Origin: Planctomycetaceae bacterium
Lineage (GTDB): Bacteria > Planctomycetota > Planctomycetia > Planctomycetales > Planctomycetaceae
NCBI GenBank assembly: GCA_020850695.1
Contig: JADZEF010000328.1
Location: 1 to 39,655 of the forward strand
Length of the DNA stretch: 39,655 bases
Direction: 5' to 3'
Notes under the pieces: model-generated
Told to the model about the DNA's origin: nothing
Seen by the model: only the letters and a program-made list of their open reading frames with translations
Databases searched by the model: none
Program-made: the position numbers and the translations under genes
Shown: positions 26,901 to 34,859 of the stretch, piece after piece
How positions within the stretch are numbered: the first letter of the stretch is position 1
Layout: each line of letters begins with the position of its first letter

Positions 26901-27737
26901 GAAGAGCATGACGACTACCTCGCGAACTACCTGAGGACTGGACGGGCGCGGATCATCGGGATCGGCCGCGAAGTCGTCGGACGCCGCAAGGACGGCTCGG
27001 TCTTTCCGATCGAGCTTTCCATCAGTGAGCTGCAGGACGGGACGCAACGGCTTTTCACTGGAATTGTCCGGGACATCACCGAGCGCAAGGAATTGCAACA
27101 GGAGCTTCTGACGATCGCCTCGGAGGAACAGCAGCGGATTGGCCAGGATCTGCACGACCAGGTGGGGCAGGCCCTCACCGGCCTCAGTCTTCTTGCGGGA
27201 AGTCTGAGCAGGAATATCCGCCAGCATGCCCCGCAGGATGCCGACCTTGCGGCCCGCGTCGCCGCCGGAATCGATGCCGCGCTGGATCAGACCCGCGCCC
27301 TTGCCAAGGGGCTTATCCCCGTCGAGGTCGATGCCGAGGGGCTGATGGCGGCCCTGGCGGACTTCGCGGAGCACACCACGGATGACTCCGGGATCAAGTG
27401 CACTTTTCATTGTGCCTCGCCGGTCCGCGTCGAGGATAAGATGAAGGCGACGCACCTGTACCGGATCACTCAGGAAGCCGTCACCAACGCACTCAGACAT
27501 GCCGCGTGTCGCCATATTCGAATCCGCCTGGAACAGGACAAGCAATTCATCATTCTCAGCATTCGAGACGACGGTAAAGGCATCTCCGACGGCAAGTCTC
27601 CCCCGAAGGGGATGGGACGCCGGATCATGCAGTATCGGGCCGGATTGATCGGCGCCACTCTGTCCGTGAACCCCGGAGCTTCGGGCGGCACGCTCGTCAC
27701 CTGCACTCTTCCGGTGAGCCCCCATGCCCACTCCTAA
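23961..27737 (+). CDS. CheB-CheR-PAS-FixL-like-PAS histidine kinase
   Basis: A 1258-residue multidomain protein. Residues 45-225 form a CheB-type methylesterase with Ser53 and His80, but the third catalytic residue is replaced: 'GTGRSGT' where active enzymes have GTGSDGT. Residues 250-505 form a CheR methyltransferase with 'VPGCASGEEAYS' and 'ISCRNLLIY'. A long coiled coil (about 690-770) precedes a PAS domain (775-915). A second PAS (930-1040) closely follows FixL: His983 in 'EEHDDYLANY' and Arg1003 in 'IIGIGREV' match the haem ligand and oxygen-signalling Arg of FixL. HisKA_3 follows (His1065, 'QDLHDQVGQAL'), then an ATPase with 'MGRRIMQYRA'. It is likely a haem-based oxygen sensor. GAGGT precedes the ATG at 23961. 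It overlaps the LuxR regulator gene by 14 bases. Confidence 0.9.
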   Translation: MAAKKKAASPRPRRRTQGHNPADSPDLPNPADSRDPAPTDAPPEVPVVGIAASAGALDAFGKFLGATPSNCGMAFVLLPHLDPTHPSLMAELLSQRTPMTVREAADGMLCEPNRVYVIPPNGDLSISAGRLRLTRPEVRHDAPTAIDFFFRSLAHDRHERAIGVVLSGTGRSGTPGLKEIKLAGGLVLAQRPDTAEYPQMPQSVIAAGLADAVLPPEEMPAALIQYLQHPRGPHEERPPTDVVESEPLSQILAILRTRTRYDFRGYRRSMLARRVERRMTVSRVPSLAHYIERLRVDPAEVQKLYKDLLIGVTDFFRDPDAFDFLATDVIPRILDQQRDEVRVWVPGCASGEEAYSIAILFLEEFARRHELPRVKIFATDVDDDSLEIARRGMYSEEIATRVSLERRQQFFVRVDLSGFQVDKPLRDAVVFARQNVISDPPFRKVDLISCRNLLIYLEPETQERIIATFHFALRPQGFLLLGPSESAGRKANLFEHVSRKHRVYRRVSEAELELNRPPERSERLPELGAPLPQLMLRHRGRTLATQAQQLVMDRYAPPCVVINRNGEVVYLHGPLNDFLQVPGGELTSDLLAMAREGLQTRLRSAVRQAVREERTVVIPDVSVKTDHTTIVVQLTVEPVREPHGIDGLLLVSFERTPAERPPAAGTPVAPQAPPAAISQVSPGRSPEQMLGDLEYELKSTREELQATIEELESSNEELRASHEEALAVNQELQSSNEELETSKEEYQSVNEELGTVNMQLQQKVDELDRANAAITNLFNSTDIATIFLDGELRIQRFTPGIMRLFNLQEGDVGRPITDLATKFNNHNLAADCRSVLQSLIPVEREVTTLAAESRPASETASTTGPGREPRMSPAATPLAARPASGFYLCRITPYQTARNHTVGVVITFVDVAQLKRVEESLRESEERMRAVVATAADAIITIGERGEIDRFNPAAERMFGYSAEEAIGRNVKMLMPSPFQEEHDDYLANYLRTGRARIIGIGREVVGRRKDGSVFPIELSISELQDGTQRLFTGIVRDITERKELQQELLTIASEEQQRIGQDLHDQVGQALTGLSLLAGSLSRNIRQHAPQDADLAARVAAGIDAALDQTRALAKGLIPVEVDAEGLMAALADFAEHTTDDSGIKCTFHCASPVRVEDKMKATHLYRITQEAVTNALRHAACRHIRIRLEQDKQFIILSIRDDGKGISDGKSPPKGMGRRIMQYRAGLIGATLSVNPGASGGTLVTCTLPVSPHAHS

Positions 27738-28428
27738 GACGCAAGCAAATGTCCTGAAGTCGCCGGCCGGCATCCGGTCGAAATCGGCGCGACTTCTGAT
27801 CGTCGATGATCATCCCATCGTGCGCGAGGGGCTCGCCTCGCTGCTCGCCTCCGAGGCCGACCTCGAAATCTGCGGCCAGGCGGGAACCATTCCCGAGGCC
27901 TTGTCGATCGCCGAAGCGGTGCGGCCCGACCTGGCGATCGTCGACCTGGGCCTCGAAAAAGGGAGCGGGCTGGAGCTCATCCGGCGATTCGCCGCCTGCC
28001 AGCCGCCGGTCCCCGCGATCGTCTGTTCGCTCTACGACGAGTCCCTTTACGCGGAACGCGCGCTGCGGGCCGGGGCGCGCGGCTATGTCAACAAGTCGCA
28101 GGCGACGCAGACGATTGTCCGGGCGATCCGTCGAGTCCTCGAAGGGGGGATCTATCTCAGCGACCGGATGTCCGAGCGCCTGGCGAGACGGCTCGCGGGC
28201 GACACCGAATCGCTCACTCGCCCTCTGGTCTCGCAGCTTTCGGACCGCGAGCTCGAAGTCTTCCAGCTGATCGGCAACGGATTCACGACGGCGGAAATCG
28301 CGAAATCGCTCCATCTCGGCGTCAAGACCATCGAGACCCTCCGCCGTCGAATCAAGACCAAGCTCAATCTCACGAACGCCGCCCAGCTCGCGCGGGACGC
28401 AACCGCCTGGGTGGTGGAGAACGGCTGA
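27724..28428 (+). CDS. LuxR/NarL-family response regulator
   Basis: A 234-residue regulator with an N-terminal receiver (about 22-140) and a C-terminal GerE/LuxR helix-turn-helix (about 167-230). The receiver shows 'VDDHPIVREGL', the phospho-acceptor Asp74 in 'AIVDLGLEKG' and the switch Lys in 'YVNKSQAT'. The HTH reads 'LSDRELEVFQLIGNGFTTAE' with the recognition helix at 'GVKTIETLRRRI'. The start overlaps the end of the FixL-like kinase gene by 14 bases, so the two are co-translated and should form a two-component pair, since HisKA_3 kinases typically partner NarL-type regulators. The 5' extension of about 20 residues is unusual but lacks any motif. The likely target is the palindrome at 23838-23854 (inference). 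Confidence 0.93.
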   Translation: MPTPKTQANVLKSPAGIRSKSARLLIVDDHPIVREGLASLLASEADLEICGQAGTIPEALSIAEAVRPDLAIVDLGLEKGSGLELIRRFAACQPPVPAIVCSLYDESLYAERALRAGARGYVNKSQATQTIVRAIRRVLEGGIYLSDRMSERLARRLAGDTESLTRPLVSQLSDRELEVFQLIGNGFTTAEIAKSLHLGVKTIETLRRRIKTKLNLTNAAQLARDATAWVVENG

Positions 28429-28480
28429 TTCGGGACGGCTCTTCTCCTGAATCCGCAAGCGCCACGTCGGCTAGTCTAGA

Positions 28481-28590
28481 GCGCGTTACCGCCGCGTTTT
28501 CCGTAGTCCGGCCTTCCAAGGCCGGACAAAACCTCGCGCCCGGCCTTGGAAGGCCAGGCTACGAAGCGGAACACCCGCCGGTAATGCGCC
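28481..28590. repeat. Long imperfect palindrome with a 23-bp core
   Basis: Bases 28503-28525 pair with 28540-28562 with two mismatches, around a 14-base loop. Each core arm contains the palindrome GGCCTTCCAAGGCC or GGCCTTGGAAGGCC. Weaker pairing extends outward: GCGCGTTACCG at 28481-28491 matches the complement of CGGTAATGCGC at 28579-28589 with one mismatch. It begins 53 bases after the LuxR regulator stop and could help end that transcript; there is no T-tract. It resembles dispersed planctomycete repeats. Confidence 0.65.
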
Positions 28591-28757
28591 ATAAGCATCG
28601 GCGCGTCTCAGTGCGCGCCGTGCGGGACCACGATGAGACATATCGACACAGTTGTGCCTGGCGCGCTGCGGCCGAGACTGGTCGAGCCGGCTTCGGACGC
28701 GCGGGTGTCGGACATCATGCCCGGCGCCGATCGAGCCTCGGCGGATTGTCGGAGGTC

Positions 28758-28773
28758 TGGCACGAGACTCGCA
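28758..28773 (+). promoter_or_regulatory. Sigma-54 promoter candidate for the PAC2 gene
   Basis: TGGCACGAGACTCGCA differs from the textbook TGGCACG-N4-TTGCA at a single position and has 10 bases between GG and GC. It is about 229 bases before the ATG at 29002. Upstream, one TGTGC half-site lies at 28653-28657 and GTGCG at 28611-28615, but no perfect palindrome. The rest of 28591-29001 holds no gene. Confidence 0.68.
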
Positions 28774-29001
28774 CTGAAGTTCCAGACCCGAGATCTGCAA
28801 CACGGGAGAATGTCGGCCGGGTCCTGCCCATAGAACCGCCGCTTTCGCCCGGAAACGGATTCTTCGTCTCTCGGATCTCAGTGCCCGACCCCGCGACGCG
28901 CTTCTCGCGACGCCCGCTCTCCGGCACCGTCCGGCTGGACTCCGAGTCGTCCTCGAACGTCGCGTCCTGAAACTCATGCCAAAGCCTGCACGGAGCTTCC
29001 C

Positions 29002-29967
29002 ATGTCTGACCTCCCCAAGCTGATTCATCCCTGGATGATCGCCGTCTGGCCCGGCATGGGAAACGTCGGCGTGAGCGCCGGCTACTACATGATGGCCCGG
29101 CTCGGCATGCATCTCCTCTCGGAGCTTTCGTCTCAGGGACTGTTCGATGTCGACCACGTCGAAGTCAAATCGGGGCTGATCCGGACTGGCCGGCTCCCGC
29201 GAAACCGTCTCTTCGTCTGGAAGGACCCCGACGAACGGCGCGATCTCGTCGTCTTCCTCGGCGAGGCTCAACCGGCGACCGGCAAGTACGCATTCTGCGA
29301 GAGGCTGATGGACGTGGCCCAGCAGCTCGGCGTGGAGCGGGTCTTCACCTTCGCCGCCATGGCCACGCAAATGCATCCCGAACACGACTCCCGCGTCTTC
29401 ACGGCCGCCACCGATGAAAAGACGCTCTTCGAACTCCGCCAGCATGATCTCCAGGTTCTGGAAGAAGGGAACATCAGCGGGCTGAATGGCGTGCTCCTGG
29501 GAGTGGCGGCAGAACGCGGGCTGGCCGGCGCCTCTTTCCTCGGAGAAATGCCACACATCTTCGCGCAGCTCCCCTTTCCAAAGGCGTCGCTCGCCGTGCT
29601 TCAGGCTTTCGCGCAGATCGCTCGGCTCGACATCGACGTTTCCGAGCTCGCGGAGCAGGCAAGGATAGTGGACGAAAAGCTGGGCGAACTCCTCGCGCGG
29701 GCGGAAGGCAGCCTCGGTGGACAGCAGCCCGAAGAGGAAGAGGAGACGTTCGGCAGCTTGAAAGAAGAACCCGAGGAAGAGCGTCTCAGCCCGCGCGACC
29801 GGCAGAAGATCGAACAACTTTTCGAGCAGGCCGCACAGGACCGCGCGCGGGCCTACGAGCTGAAGGCCGAACTCGACCGCCTCGAGGCGTTCCAGGAGTA
29901 CGAAGACCGCTTCCTCGATCTGTTCAAGAACCCCGGATACACGGAGCCCTCCGTTGATCCGGGTTGA
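29002..29967 (+). CDS. PAC2-family protein
   Basis: A 321-residue protein of the PAC2 family. It opens with 'HPWMIAVWPGMGNVGVSAGY', the typical glycine-rich PAC2 start, and continues to about residue 225 with 'FTFAAMATQMHPEHDSRVF' and 'LNGVLLGVAAERGLAGASFL'. The last 90 residues are acidic and form a likely coiled coil. Eukaryotic and archaeal relatives help proteasome assembly; bacterial members have no settled role. GGAG lies six bases before the ATG. A strong sigma-54 motif lies upstream. A 70-residue gene follows after 71 bases and is probably in the same transcript. The function here is unknown but the promoter ties it to the stress genes. Confidence 0.82.
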   Translation: MSDLPKLIHPWMIAVWPGMGNVGVSAGYYMMARLGMHLLSELSSQGLFDVDHVEVKSGLIRTGRLPRNRLFVWKDPDERRDLVVFLGEAQPATGKYAFCERLMDVAQQLGVERVFTFAAMATQMHPEHDSRVFTAATDEKTLFELRQHDLQVLEEGNISGLNGVLLGVAAERGLAGASFLGEMPHIFAQLPFPKASLAVLQAFAQIARLDIDVSELAEQARIVDEKLGELLARAEGSLGGQQPEEEEETFGSLKEEPEEERLSPRDRQKIEQLFEQAAQDRARAYELKAELDRLEAFQEYEDRFLDLFKNPGYTEPSVDPG

Positions 29968-30038
29968 TTCCTTCGCGTGCGCCGGCCCATCGGCCTCTTC
30001 AACGTCGTGCAGGCATGCATCGATCCGGGAGACATCAC

Positions 30039-30251
30039 ATGCTCGTCCGAGTCAAAGTCTTCACTCACATCGTCGGCAGCGGCGCGACGGTCATCGAAAG
30101 TCGGTTCGAGGACCAGGTCAACGAGTGGCTCGAGTCCGTCCACGGCGAACTCAAGCACATCACGCAGTCCGAGAGCGAGCGGTCCGGAAACGGGCATCAT
30201 GTCACGCTCTGTCTGTGGTACGTGCCGCACGCCGACGAGACCAAAGCCTAG
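30039..30251 (+). CDS. Small 70-residue hypothetical protein
   Basis: A compact protein without signal peptide or membrane segment. The body reads as alternating strand and helix, for example 'VFTHIVGSGATVIESRFED' then 'VNEWLESVHGELKHITQS', ending in a strand 'VTLCLWYV'. I do not recognise the family. GGGAG lies seven bases before the ATG at 30039. It follows the PAC2 gene by 71 bases on the same strand. Confidence 0.68.
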   Translation: MLVRVKVFTHIVGSGATVIESRFEDQVNEWLESVHGELKHITQSESERSGNGHHVTLCLWYVPHADETKA

Positions 30252-30294
30252 GCAACCATCGCACGCCCGATCGCCGTTCCAGAAATCCGGCCGC

Positions 30295-30331
30295 TGTGCG
30301 TTCAGGCACACCTATTGTGCGGCACGGCGCG
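30295..30331 (+). promoter_or_regulatory. Paired enhancer-like sites upstream of the ppsA unit
   Basis: TGTGCGTTCAGGCACA at 30295-30310 is a perfect TGTGC-N6-GCACA palindrome. A second TGTGC at 30316-30320 follows after exactly 21 bp, with a degenerate right half (GCGCG at 30327-30331). The first starts 120 bp before the GG of the sigma-54 motif at 30414. The arrangement copies the one upstream of hpf, while the DNA in between is not alike. Confidence 0.72.
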
Positions 30332-30413
30332 CTTCTTCCGGAAAGAGCGTTGAGTTCCCTTTGCCGCACTGGAGCCTTCGAGGCCTTCTCCCCCCTTGCG
30401 AATTCCTGCATTG

Positions 30414-30429
30414 CGGCACGCGACATGCG
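30414..30429 (+). promoter_or_regulatory. Sigma-54 promoter candidate for the coiled-coil/ppsA/globin-kinase unit
   Basis: CGGCACGCGACATGCG keeps the GGCACG core and the 10-base GG-to-GC spacing. It lies 64 bases before the ATG at 30494, an ordinary leader length. The paired enhancer-like sites at 30295-30331 start 120 bp upstream. Confidence 0.7.
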
Positions 30430-30493
30430 AGTCATCCCCGCCCAAAGGATTCGCATCATTTCAATCCGTGACCAAGAAGCTGGAGACCACATC

Positions 30494-30892
30494 ATGGCCG
30501 GTCCATCCCTCGCCGAAATGCAGGCTCATCACAAGCACTGGCTGCAGGAACTCGACCGCTGGGAGTACTATTCCCGCGCCTGGTCGGTTGAGAAGGAGAA
30601 TGCGCTCCGCGAGCTCCGGGAGTTCGAAGATCGCCTCGCGCGGTACGGCGAGGAGCTCGGCACCCATTGCGCGGCGATCGAGGGCTTCCGACGTGAGATT
30701 GTCGACTGCGAGCGAGCCATGATCGAAAAGCCGTCCTCGAATGCGGGGCCGGACCTCGCTGTCGCCGAAAAGCATCGCGCCGCGGCCGAGCACCATGCCG
30801 AGCATCTGACGCGCCACGAACGTTTGCTGCAAGCCCATCATGCCATTGCGTCCCAGATGGCGGTGCTTGCCAATGCCGGAAAGCACGCGTAA
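30494..30892 (+). CDS. Coiled-coil hypothetical protein
   Basis: A 132-residue, almost fully helical protein with heptad character and many His, Glu and Arg residues ('HHKHWLQELDRWEYYSRAW', 'KHRAAAEHHAEHLTRHERLL'). No family is recognised. GGAG lies eight bases before the ATG, and a sigma-54 motif with paired upstream sites lies just before it. It is the first gene of a unit that continues with PEP synthase 111 bases downstream. The His-rich composition could bind metal or simply mark a helical scaffold. Confidence 0.72.
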   Translation: MAGPSLAEMQAHHKHWLQELDRWEYYSRAWSVEKENALRELREFEDRLARYGEELGTHCAAIEGFRREIVDCERAMIEKPSSNAGPDLAVAEKHRAAAEHHAEHLTRHERLLQAHHAIASQMAVLANAGKHA

Positions 30893-31003
30893 CCGCACGC
30901 ACGAGGGACGGCCAGGATGTAACGTCTGTCGGGGCGCTGGGACGCCTCTCCGGCACGTTCTCGCACCGCTCCCTTCGACTTCCAGTATCGAATGGAGAGC
31001 GAA

Positions 31004-33418
31004 ATGCCCGTGTCAGATCCATCCCGTTTCGTGCGCTGGTTCTCCGAGCTCGGCATTGAGGATGTGCCGGTTGTCGGCGGCAAGAATGCGTCGCTCGGCG
31101 AAATGTACCGCGAACTGAAAGCGGCCGGCGTGAAAGTGCCGAACGGCTTCGCGATCTCGGCCGACGCGTACCGCTGTTTCCTGCGCGAGACGGGACTCGA
31201 CGCCGCGATTCGCTCGATTCTTGCGGATCTCGACACGAACGACGTCGAGAATCTTCGCGATCGCGGACAACGCGTGCGGCACGCCATGCTGGCGGCGCCG
31301 CTTCCGCGACCGCTCCAGGACGCGATTCTCGCGGCGTACCAGCAGTTGGGCGAATCCGAGCGACGGACGCTGGACGTGGCGGTCCGCTCCAGTGCCACGG
31401 CGGAAGATCTGCCGGACGCCAGCTTTGCCGGGCAACAGGAGACCTACCTCAACGTGCAGGGGGACGGTCCGCTGCTCGACGCCTGCCATCGCTGCTTCGC
31501 GTCGCTGTTCACCGATCGTGCGATCTCCTACCGAGTTCACAAAGGATTCGATCATTTCGAGATCGCGCTGTCGATCGGCGTGCAGCGGATGGTGCGTTCC
31601 GATCTGGCGACCTCGGGCGTCATGTTCTCGATCGATACCGAGACAGGATTTCGCGACGTCGTGCTGATCAACGCCGCCTATGGTCTCGGCGAAAACGTGG
31701 TCCAGGGCTCGGTCAACCCCGATGAATATTACGTCTTCAAGCCCACGCTCGTGACCGGTTTCCGTCCCATTGTGCAGCGGCGGCTCGGCAGCAAGGAGTA
31801 CAAGCTGGTCTACGACGTCGGCGGCAGCCGGATGACGAAGAACGTTCCCGTGCCGCCGGAAGACAGGGCGCGGTTCGCCCTTTCGGACGACGACGTCCTG
31901 ATGCTCGCGAAGTGGGCCTGCGTCATCGAGGAGCACTACACGAAGAAGCGCGGCCGTTCCACTCCGATGGACATGGAGTGGGCCAAGGACGGCCGCACCG
32001 GCGAGCTCTTCATCGTCCAGGCGCGGCCCGAGACGGTTCAATCGCTCCGGACGCCCGACGAACTCGAAACCTACACGCTGAAGAAGAAGGGGACGCCTCT
32101 GGTGCGGGGCCGCAGCGTCGGCGAGCGGATCGGACAGGGAAAGGTCCGCATCATCGCATCGGCCGCTCACCTCGAGCAGTTCCGCGAGGGAGAGGTTCTC
32201 GTCACCGATAAGACCGATCCCGACTGGGAACCGACGATGAAAAAGGCGGCCGCCATCGTCACCAACCGAGGCGGACGGACCTGCCATGCGGCCATCGTCA
32301 GCCGCGAGCTGGGGCTTCCCGCCATCGTCGGCACCGAAAACGGCACCGAGGTCCTCCGCGACGGCCAGGAAGTGACCGTCTCCTGCGCCGAAGGCGAGAC
32401 GGGCATCGTCTATGACCGCCTGCTGCCTTTCGAGGTGCAGCGGGTTCCGCTCGCGGGACTCGTGCGTCCGAAGACGAAGGTGATGATGAACGTGGGCAAC
32501 CCCGAAGAGGCGTTCCGTCTCTCGATGATTCCGAACGACGGGGTCGGCCTTGCCCGCGAAGAATTCATCATCTCGACCTACATCAAGATTCATCCCCTCG
32601 CTCTGCTCCACTACGAGCAAATCGAGGACGCCAACGTCCGGGCGGAAATCGACCGGCGGACCGCCGGATACACGGAGAAGCCCCAATACTTCGTCGACCG
32701 GCTGGCCGAGGGGGTCGCGATGATCGGCGCCGCCTTCTATCCGAAGGACGTGATCGTCCGCCTCAGCGACTTCAAGACGAACGAATACGCGAATCTCATC
32801 GGCGGCCAGGCCTACGAGCCGCGCGAAGAGAACCCGATGCTCGGCTTCCGCGGCGCTTCACGTTACTACAACGACCGCTACCGGGACGGGTTCGCCCTCG
32901 AATGCCGCGCAATGAAGAAGGTTCGCGACGAGATGGGGCTCAGCAACGTCAAGCTGATGATCCCCTTCTGCCGCACGGTCGAGGAAGGCCGCCGCGTCAT
33001 CGACGAAATGCGAAAGCACGGCCTGGTGCAGGGTGAGAACGGCCTCGAAATCTACGTCATGTGCGAGATCCCCAGCAACGTGCTCCTCGCGAAGGAATTC
33101 TCCGAGATCTTCGACGGCTTCTCGATCGGCTCGAACGACCTGACGCAGCTGATCCTCGGCGTCGACCGCGATTCGGAAATCGTCGCCCCGATCTTTGACG
33201 AGCGAAACCCGGCCGTGAAATCGATGATCGCCCGCGTCATCGCCGAGGCTCATGCTGCCGGGCGGAAGGTGGGCATCTGCGGCCAGGCCCCCAGCGACTA
33301 CCCCGAGTTCGCCGCATTCCTTGTTGAGCAAGGGATCGACAGCATCTCCCTCAACCCGGACGCGGTTCTGAAGACGACTCTCCGTCTCGGTGAGAGCGAT
33401 CGGGCGACCTCGAAATGA
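31004..33418 (+). CDS. ppsA: Phosphoenolpyruvate synthase
   Basis: An 804-residue enzyme that makes phosphoenolpyruvate, AMP and phosphate from pyruvate, ATP and water, allowing gluconeogenesis from pyruvate. The order is ATP-grasp domain (about 10-350, 'GGKNASLGEMYREL' and 'VRSSATAEDLPDASFAGQQE'), the swivelling phospho-histidine domain with catalytic His428 in 'GGRTCHAAIVSRELGLP', and a TIM-barrel pyruvate domain with 'GSNDLTQLILGVDRDS' and the Cys of 'VGICGQAPSDYPEF'. Length is close to the E. coli enzyme (792). I chose the ATG at 31004, with GGAG six bases upstream, over 30992, which has no site. The globin-coupled kinase and double receiver follow on the same strand. Confidence 0.95.
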   Translation: MPVSDPSRFVRWFSELGIEDVPVVGGKNASLGEMYRELKAAGVKVPNGFAISADAYRCFLRETGLDAAIRSILADLDTNDVENLRDRGQRVRHAMLAAPLPRPLQDAILAAYQQLGESERRTLDVAVRSSATAEDLPDASFAGQQETYLNVQGDGPLLDACHRCFASLFTDRAISYRVHKGFDHFEIALSIGVQRMVRSDLATSGVMFSIDTETGFRDVVLINAAYGLGENVVQGSVNPDEYYVFKPTLVTGFRPIVQRRLGSKEYKLVYDVGGSRMTKNVPVPPEDRARFALSDDDVLMLAKWACVIEEHYTKKRGRSTPMDMEWAKDGRTGELFIVQARPETVQSLRTPDELETYTLKKKGTPLVRGRSVGERIGQGKVRIIASAAHLEQFREGEVLVTDKTDPDWEPTMKKAAAIVTNRGGRTCHAAIVSRELGLPAIVGTENGTEVLRDGQEVTVSCAEGETGIVYDRLLPFEVQRVPLAGLVRPKTKVMMNVGNPEEAFRLSMIPNDGVGLAREEFIISTYIKIHPLALLHYEQIEDANVRAEIDRRTAGYTEKPQYFVDRLAEGVAMIGAAFYPKDVIVRLSDFKTNEYANLIGGQAYEPREENPMLGFRGASRYYNDRYRDGFALECRAMKKVRDEMGLSNVKLMIPFCRTVEEGRRVIDEMRKHGLVQGENGLEIYVMCEIPSNVLLAKEFSEIFDGFSIGSNDLTQLILGVDRDSEIVAPIFDERNPAVKSMIARVIAEAHAAGRKVGICGQAPSDYPEFAAFLVEQGIDSISLNPDAVLKTTLRLGESDRATSK

Positions 33419-33506
33419 CATGCGAAAACTCTCCGCCGCGACAATCGAGATTCCACGAATTTCGACTCCAGGAATGTCGGGCACGAGATGCACCAGGAAT
33501 TTCCCG

Positions 33507-34772
33507 ATGGTACAATTCACGTCGCCACAAAATCGTGCCCTGAACAGCTTTGATGCCGGCGAACGACCGTCGTCCGCCGGGCTGCGTCCGGTCCTGCATC
33601 GCGTGACGCCGATGGATTACGAACGGATCTACGAGCGCTACCAGGAGCTGCAGCGTTACGTCGGATGGACCGACGAGGATGCGGCGCGCGTCGCGTCGGT
33701 GGCCGGTCTCGCAGAACCGTTCTTTCTTCCGCTGGTCGAGGACTTCTACGAAGAGATCGAACGACATCCCGCCGCACGACAGGTCATCAAGAGCCCCGAG
33801 CAGCTCGCCCGGCTCAAAGCGACCCTCGTCAACTGGCTTCGCGAACTTTTCTCGGGCCGATACGACCGCGAGTATGTCACCCGCCGCTGGCGCGTCGGCT
33901 GGCGTCACGTCGAGATCGGACTCGATCAGGTCTTCACCAACGTCGCCCTGTCGCGCCTGCGGCGCGGACTCATGCGGATTCTGGCCGAGAATTGGAATCG
34001 AGACATCCCGTTTCTCCTCGAGGTTCGTCAATCGCTCAATAGCCTGATCGACCTCGACCTGGCGATCATCGAGGACGCCTACCAGACCGAGCATCTCGAG
34101 CGGCAAGCCCGCAGCGCCCGGCTGGCGACCATCGGCCAGGTCGCCGGCGGGATCGCCCACGAACTTCGGAACCCGCTCAACACGCTCAAGACGTCGGCCT
34201 ATTTCCTCCGCCACGTGAAAAGCGCCTCGCCGGAGAAAGTGGGAGAGCATCTCGAACGGATCGAGCGGCAGGTCGCCATCGCCGACCGCGTCATCACCAC
34301 CCTGACCGAGTTCGCCCGCCAACCCCTCCCCACGCTGAGCCCGGCTCCGCTGGTCGAATGCGTCCAGGAGGCCCTGGGCGTCAATCCGGCTCCCGGCAAC
34401 ATCCGCGTCCATGTGGACTGCCCCGCGGATTTGCCTCGCGTCATGGTCGACCGGGCTCAACTTTCGATTGTCCTGGCGAATCTGATCCGCAATGCCTACG
34501 ACGCCATGCCCGAGGGAGGGGAACTGAAAATCACGGGAAGTGCGGCGGACGCCGCGGTCGAGCTGATCGTGGCCGACACCGGCATCGGCATCCCGCCGGA
34601 AAACATCCTGCGCATCATGGACCCTCTCTTTTCCACCAAGACTCGCGGCATCGGCCTCGGCCTCGCCATCACCCGCGCCATCCTCGACAAGCACGGCGCC
34701 ACGGTGAGGGTGCGGAGCGAGCCGGGCCAGGGAACGACCTTTACCGTGTCCTTCGTCCGGGCGCCCCAGTAA
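33507..34772 (+). CDS. Globin-coupled histidine kinase (likely oxygen or gas sensor)
   Basis: A 421-residue kinase. Residues about 50-190 form a protoglobin/globin-sensor domain, 'FFLPLVEDFYEEIERHP' and then 'RRWRVGWRHVEIGLDQVF', where His134 fits the proximal haem ligand. The HisKA box has His218 in 'GGIAHELRNPLNTL'. The ATPase domain carries 'NLIRNAYDAMPEGG', 'DTGIGIP' and 'GIGLGLAI'. No membrane segment is seen. Globin-coupled sensors bind oxygen, CO or NO and control their output domain. The ATG at 33507 has AGGA eight bases upstream; a later ATG at 33612 is possible. It lies 88 bases after ppsA and 99 bases before the double-receiver gene, its likely partner. Confidence 0.9.
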   Translation: MVQFTSPQNRALNSFDAGERPSSAGLRPVLHRVTPMDYERIYERYQELQRYVGWTDEDAARVASVAGLAEPFFLPLVEDFYEEIERHPAARQVIKSPEQLARLKATLVNWLRELFSGRYDREYVTRRWRVGWRHVEIGLDQVFTNVALSRLRRGLMRILAENWNRDIPFLLEVRQSLNSLIDLDLAIIEDAYQTEHLERQARSARLATIGQVAGGIAHELRNPLNTLKTSAYFLRHVKSASPEKVGEHLERIERQVAIADRVITTLTEFARQPLPTLSPAPLVECVQEALGVNPAPGNIRVHVDCPADLPRVMVDRAQLSIVLANLIRNAYDAMPEGGELKITGSAADAAVELIVADTGIGIPPENILRIMDPLFSTKTRGIGLGLAITRAILDKHGATVRVRSEPGQGTTFTVSFVRAPQ

Positions 34773-34859
34773 GCGCCCTCAACTTTCAGCAAGCGGATCC
34801 GGAGCTCGTCACGGACGAGTTGGACCTCATTTCGATTTTGATCCCGAATAGCAAGGATC

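Noticed and set aside
25770..27773. 667-codon open frame antisense to the FixL-like kinase
   Set aside because: It lies over well-defined PAS and kinase domains; no independent evidence.
30951..30965. Sigma-54-like CGGCACGTTCTCGCA just before ppsA
   Set aside because: Only 9 bases separate GG and GC; known sigma-54 promoters need 10. ppsA is probably transcribed from 30414.
31013..32686. 557-codon open frame antisense to ppsA
   Set aside because: Same shadow effect; ppsA motifs are complete on the plus strand.
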